From positions 1-6,063 of the forward strand of contig JAXDRV010000058.1 in the NCBI GenBank assembly GCA_034090805.1: DNA of 6,063 nt. The letters are read 5' to 3'. A program made the position numbers and the translations under genes. Within the stretch, counting starts at the first letter, position 1. Each line of letters begins with the position of its first letter. This document shows, piece after piece, positions 5,168 to 6,063 of this stretch. A model generated the notes under the pieces. The model worked only from the letters and a program-made list of their open reading frames with translations, did no database searches and was not told the DNA's origin. This DNA comes from Ornithomonoglobus_A sp034090805. GTDB lineage: Bacteria; Bacillota; Clostridia; UBA1381.

Positions 5168-5683
5168 TTACTTTCCGAATCCCGCTAAAAACGGGTCTGT
5201 TCCTTGCTGTTCTCCCGCCGCCGGCGGTGTTTTGCCTTTCAGCTTGTCGTTAATCTCAGCCTGAACGGCTGCGTTCCACTCGTTCACAAATGCGTCGATG
5301 TTCGACTTTGTTTCCTCTGCGTCCTTGCCGCATACTCTTGCGGCGAAGCTTTCGGGAACGCCCTTTTCTCTTAATTGCTTTGCCGCCTCCTGCTCAAGCA
5401 GCTGACGGTCAAGAGCGGCTCTGTCCTTTTCGTACTGCTCGCGATCAAGGCGCAGCTGCTCCTTTTCTCTTTCGCCCGCCGACATTTTGGCAAGCTTTTC
5501 CGCCTGGCTCTGCTGTTTCTCCCACTGTGTTCTTGCTTCCGCTACGGCATTGTCAATATCCGCTTGAGTAAATGCCTTTTCCGGTGTCGGCTCAGGATTG
5601 GGCGCAGGCTCCGGTGTCGGTGCCGGTGTCGGCTCAGGTGCCGGTGTCGGCATCGACTCCGGCGTTGGTGTCGGTTCTCCCAT
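5168..5683 (-). CDS. Phage capsid scaffolding protein, DUF4355-like
   Basis: This 171-residue protein guides assembly of the procapsid and leaves before DNA packaging. I chose the ATG at 5683 because AAGGAGGG lies 8 bases upstream. An upstream in-frame ATG at 5737 lacks a ribosome binding site. Residues 4-34 form a Pro/Thr/Glu/Ala repeat. Residues about 36-110 are a highly charged helical or coiled-coil segment, with AFTQADIDNAVAEARTQWEK and then MSAGEREKEQLRLDREQYEK. Residues about 115-140 include LREKGVPESFAARVCGKDAEE. The short C-terminus ends in TDPFLAGFGK. The order charged coiled coil then short C-terminal segment fits DUF4355-like scaffold proteins that precede the capsid gene in Gram-positive siphophages. 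Confidence 0.88.
   Translation of the reverse strand: MGEPTPTPESMPTPAPEPTPAPTPEPAPNPEPTPEKAFTQADIDNAVAEARTQWEKQQSQAEKLAKMSAGEREKEQLRLDREQYEKDRAALDRQLLEQEAAKQLREKGVPESFAARVCGKDAEETKSNIDAFVNEWNAAVQAEINDKLKGKTPPAAGEQQGTDPFLAGFGK
5582..5674 (-). repeat. Pro/Thr/Glu/Ala-rich repeat within the scaffold gene
   Basis: Residues 4-34 of the scaffold alternate proline with Thr, Glu or Ala (PTPTPESMPTPAPEPTPAPT and on). At DNA level short units of GGTGTCGG or GGTGCCGG type recur on the plus strand. This is likely a flexible linker that can change in length by slippage or recombination. Confidence 0.85.
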
Positions 5684-5922
5684 GATAAATCCCTCCTTAT
5701 TGAAAATTTGTATAAAAATTAAGCCTTTTAACGTCATGCCCGGGACGCGTCATATGCGTATATTTAACGCGAAAAAGAAGCAAGCAGATTACCCTTTTGA
5801 GGAGCGCAGACGTATATTGATACTTCAAGCTCCGATAAAGGGTGAGATGTGCTGCTTATTTTTTGCATTAACAGGGTTTTCTGCGCTTCTTGCTCATGTT
5901 TCTCCCCCTCTCTTTTTTGCAT
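5684..5922 (-). other. Leader region of the scaffold gene without a convincing gene
   Basis: This 239-base stretch separates the minus-strand terminator at 5955-5923 from the scaffold start. I see no recognisable gene and no strong minus-strand promoter. A nine-codon ORF (5897-5868; MSKKRRKPC) has a GAGGGGGAG ribosome binding site, and its stop overlaps an ATG that opens a 34-codon ORF (5868-5764) as TAATG. Neither has supporting evidence beyond that. A nested inverted repeat GGAGC...GTAT...ATAC...GCTCC lies at about 5801-5833. A cluster of six-base palindromes (CCCGGG, ACGCGT, CATATG) lies at 5739-5756. Confidence 0.4.
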
Positions 5923-5955
5923 AAAAAAGCACTGCGTAAATTTTTCACACAATGC
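5923..5955 (-). terminator. Intrinsic terminator closing the second cassette, upstream of the scaffold gene
   Basis: On the minus strand GCATTGTGT pairs with ACGCAGTGC (9 pairs, two of them G-T) around a nine-base loop, followed directly by TTTTTT. It is the counterpart of the terminator at 1787-1764, with the same GCAC-TTTTTT junction. If active it would end transcripts coming from genes to the right of the window before the scaffold and capsid genes. Confidence 0.72.
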
Positions 5956-5958
5956 CTA

Positions 5959-5986
5959 TTGACTTATTTTGTTTTTGTGATAGAAT
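5959..5986 (+). promoter_or_regulatory. Promoter of the second plus-strand small RNA
   Basis: TTGACT (5959-5964) and TAGAAT (5981-5986) are spaced by 16 bases, with TG one base before the -10 (extended -10). The spacer is T/G-rich, and GTGATAGAAT matches the layout of GTGATATAAT in the first cassette. The start site is expected near 5993. Confidence 0.75.
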
Positions 5987-5995
5987 ATAAGCATT

Positions 5996-6016
5996 AGAAT
6001 AACCGGCGGTTATTCT
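5996..6016 (+). promoter_or_regulatory. Perfect inverted repeat at the start of the second small RNA
   Basis: AGAATAACC and GGTTATTCT are exact complements separated by GGC, beginning 9 bases after the -10 box. It could be a 5' stem-loop of the RNA that protects it from decay or acts in pairing, or a repressor operator overlapping the start site. The first cassette has no such repeat at this place. Confidence 0.6.
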
Positions 6017-6041
6017 GATGTCGTTAAATTATAGCTGTAAT

Positions 6042-6063
6042 CGCCTACTTGTCGGAGTAGGCG
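6042..6063 (+). terminator. Terminator hairpin of the second small RNA (T-tract outside the window)
   Basis: CGCCTACT pairs with AGTAGGCG (8 pairs) around TGTCGG. The left arm shares CGCCTAC with the terminator at 1905-1932, and the loop is likewise six bases. The downstream bases that would decide whether it terminates are not in the window. Confidence 0.6.

Larger units (their letters stand above)
5993..6063 (+). ncRNA. Second candidate antisense RNA, cut by the window edge
   Basis: A small RNA is predicted from the promoter at 5959-5986 to a GC-rich hairpin that reaches the last base (6042-6063). The T-tract expected for a terminator would be just beyond the edge. The order minus-strand terminator, plus-strand promoter, short RNA and CGCCTAC-type hairpin copies the first cassette. 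By analogy a short hydrophobic toxin gene would lie on the minus strand with its stop within a few bases to the right of 6063. No part of that gene is visible, so the role is inferred. Confidence 0.55.

Noticed and set aside
5684..5737. N-terminal extension of the scaffold gene from ATG 5737
   Set aside because: No ribosome binding site is seen there, while the ATG at 5683 has a near-perfect AAGGAGGG.
5598..5924. Plus-strand frame starting with a Gly/Val repeat
   Set aside because: The repeat is the reverse reading of the scaffold Pro/Thr/Glu repeat. The rest crosses the scaffold ribosome binding site and leader.
1..6063. CRISPR array, tRNA or rRNA genes
   Set aside because: No regularly spaced direct repeats and no cloverleaf or rRNA-like stretches were seen on either strand.

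Overview
The window is part of a tailed-phage (siphovirus) late operon, most likely a prophage in a low-to-mid GC Gram-positive host of the Clostridia type. This rests on strong GGAGG-type ribosome binding sites before nearly every gene, the Gram-positive siphophage gene order, and family resemblances of the proteins. The host assignment is inference. All structural genes are on the minus strand, so transcription order runs from high to low coordinates. The long plus-strand open frames are shadows of these genes.

In transcription order the genes are: a scaffolding protein (5683-5168), the major capsid protein (5151-4333), a 43-residue accessory protein (4320-4189), a gp6-like head-tail connector (4217-3864), a putative head-closure protein (3874-3557), a tail-completion protein (3560-3222), the major tail protein (3208-2594), a gpG-type tail chaperone (2572-2297) with its gpGT form made by -1 frameshifting at A_AAA_AAC (2309-2303, ending at 2097), and the first 578 residues of the tape measure protein (1734 to the left edge). 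Genes are packed with 12-21 base gaps or short overlaps. Scaffold and capsid build the procapsid, connector and closure proteins make the neck, and tail tube, chaperones and tape measure build a long non-contractile tail.

The exception to this packing is the 360-base gap between the gpGT stop and the tape measure start (about 1735-2096). It holds a self-contained cassette that looks like a type I toxin-antitoxin locus. A minus-strand consensus promoter (2091-2062) drives a 20-residue hydrophobic peptide, MSEFTLILIVILLAMIVIKK (1993-1931). A convergent plus-strand consensus promoter (1800-1828) drives an antisense RNA of about 105 nt (about 1835-1940), whose terminator covers the toxin stop codon. 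The toxin ribosome binding site lies in an 11-bp hairpin. The 5' end of the toxin mRNA can also form about 26 base pairs with its own 3' untranslated region, a design recalling the inactive full-length mRNAs of hok- and AapA-type toxins. A minus-strand intrinsic terminator (1787-1764) closes the cassette just before the tape measure gene.

At the right edge (5923-6063) the left half of a second cassette of the same layout begins: a minus-strand terminator, a plus-strand extended -10 promoter, and a small structured RNA ending in a GC-rich hairpin that reaches the last base. Its toxin would lie just outside the window. Two such cassettes inside one late operon, each placing a terminator across the coding strand, are the most interesting content here. 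The 238 bases between this cassette and the scaffold gene hold no convincing gene.
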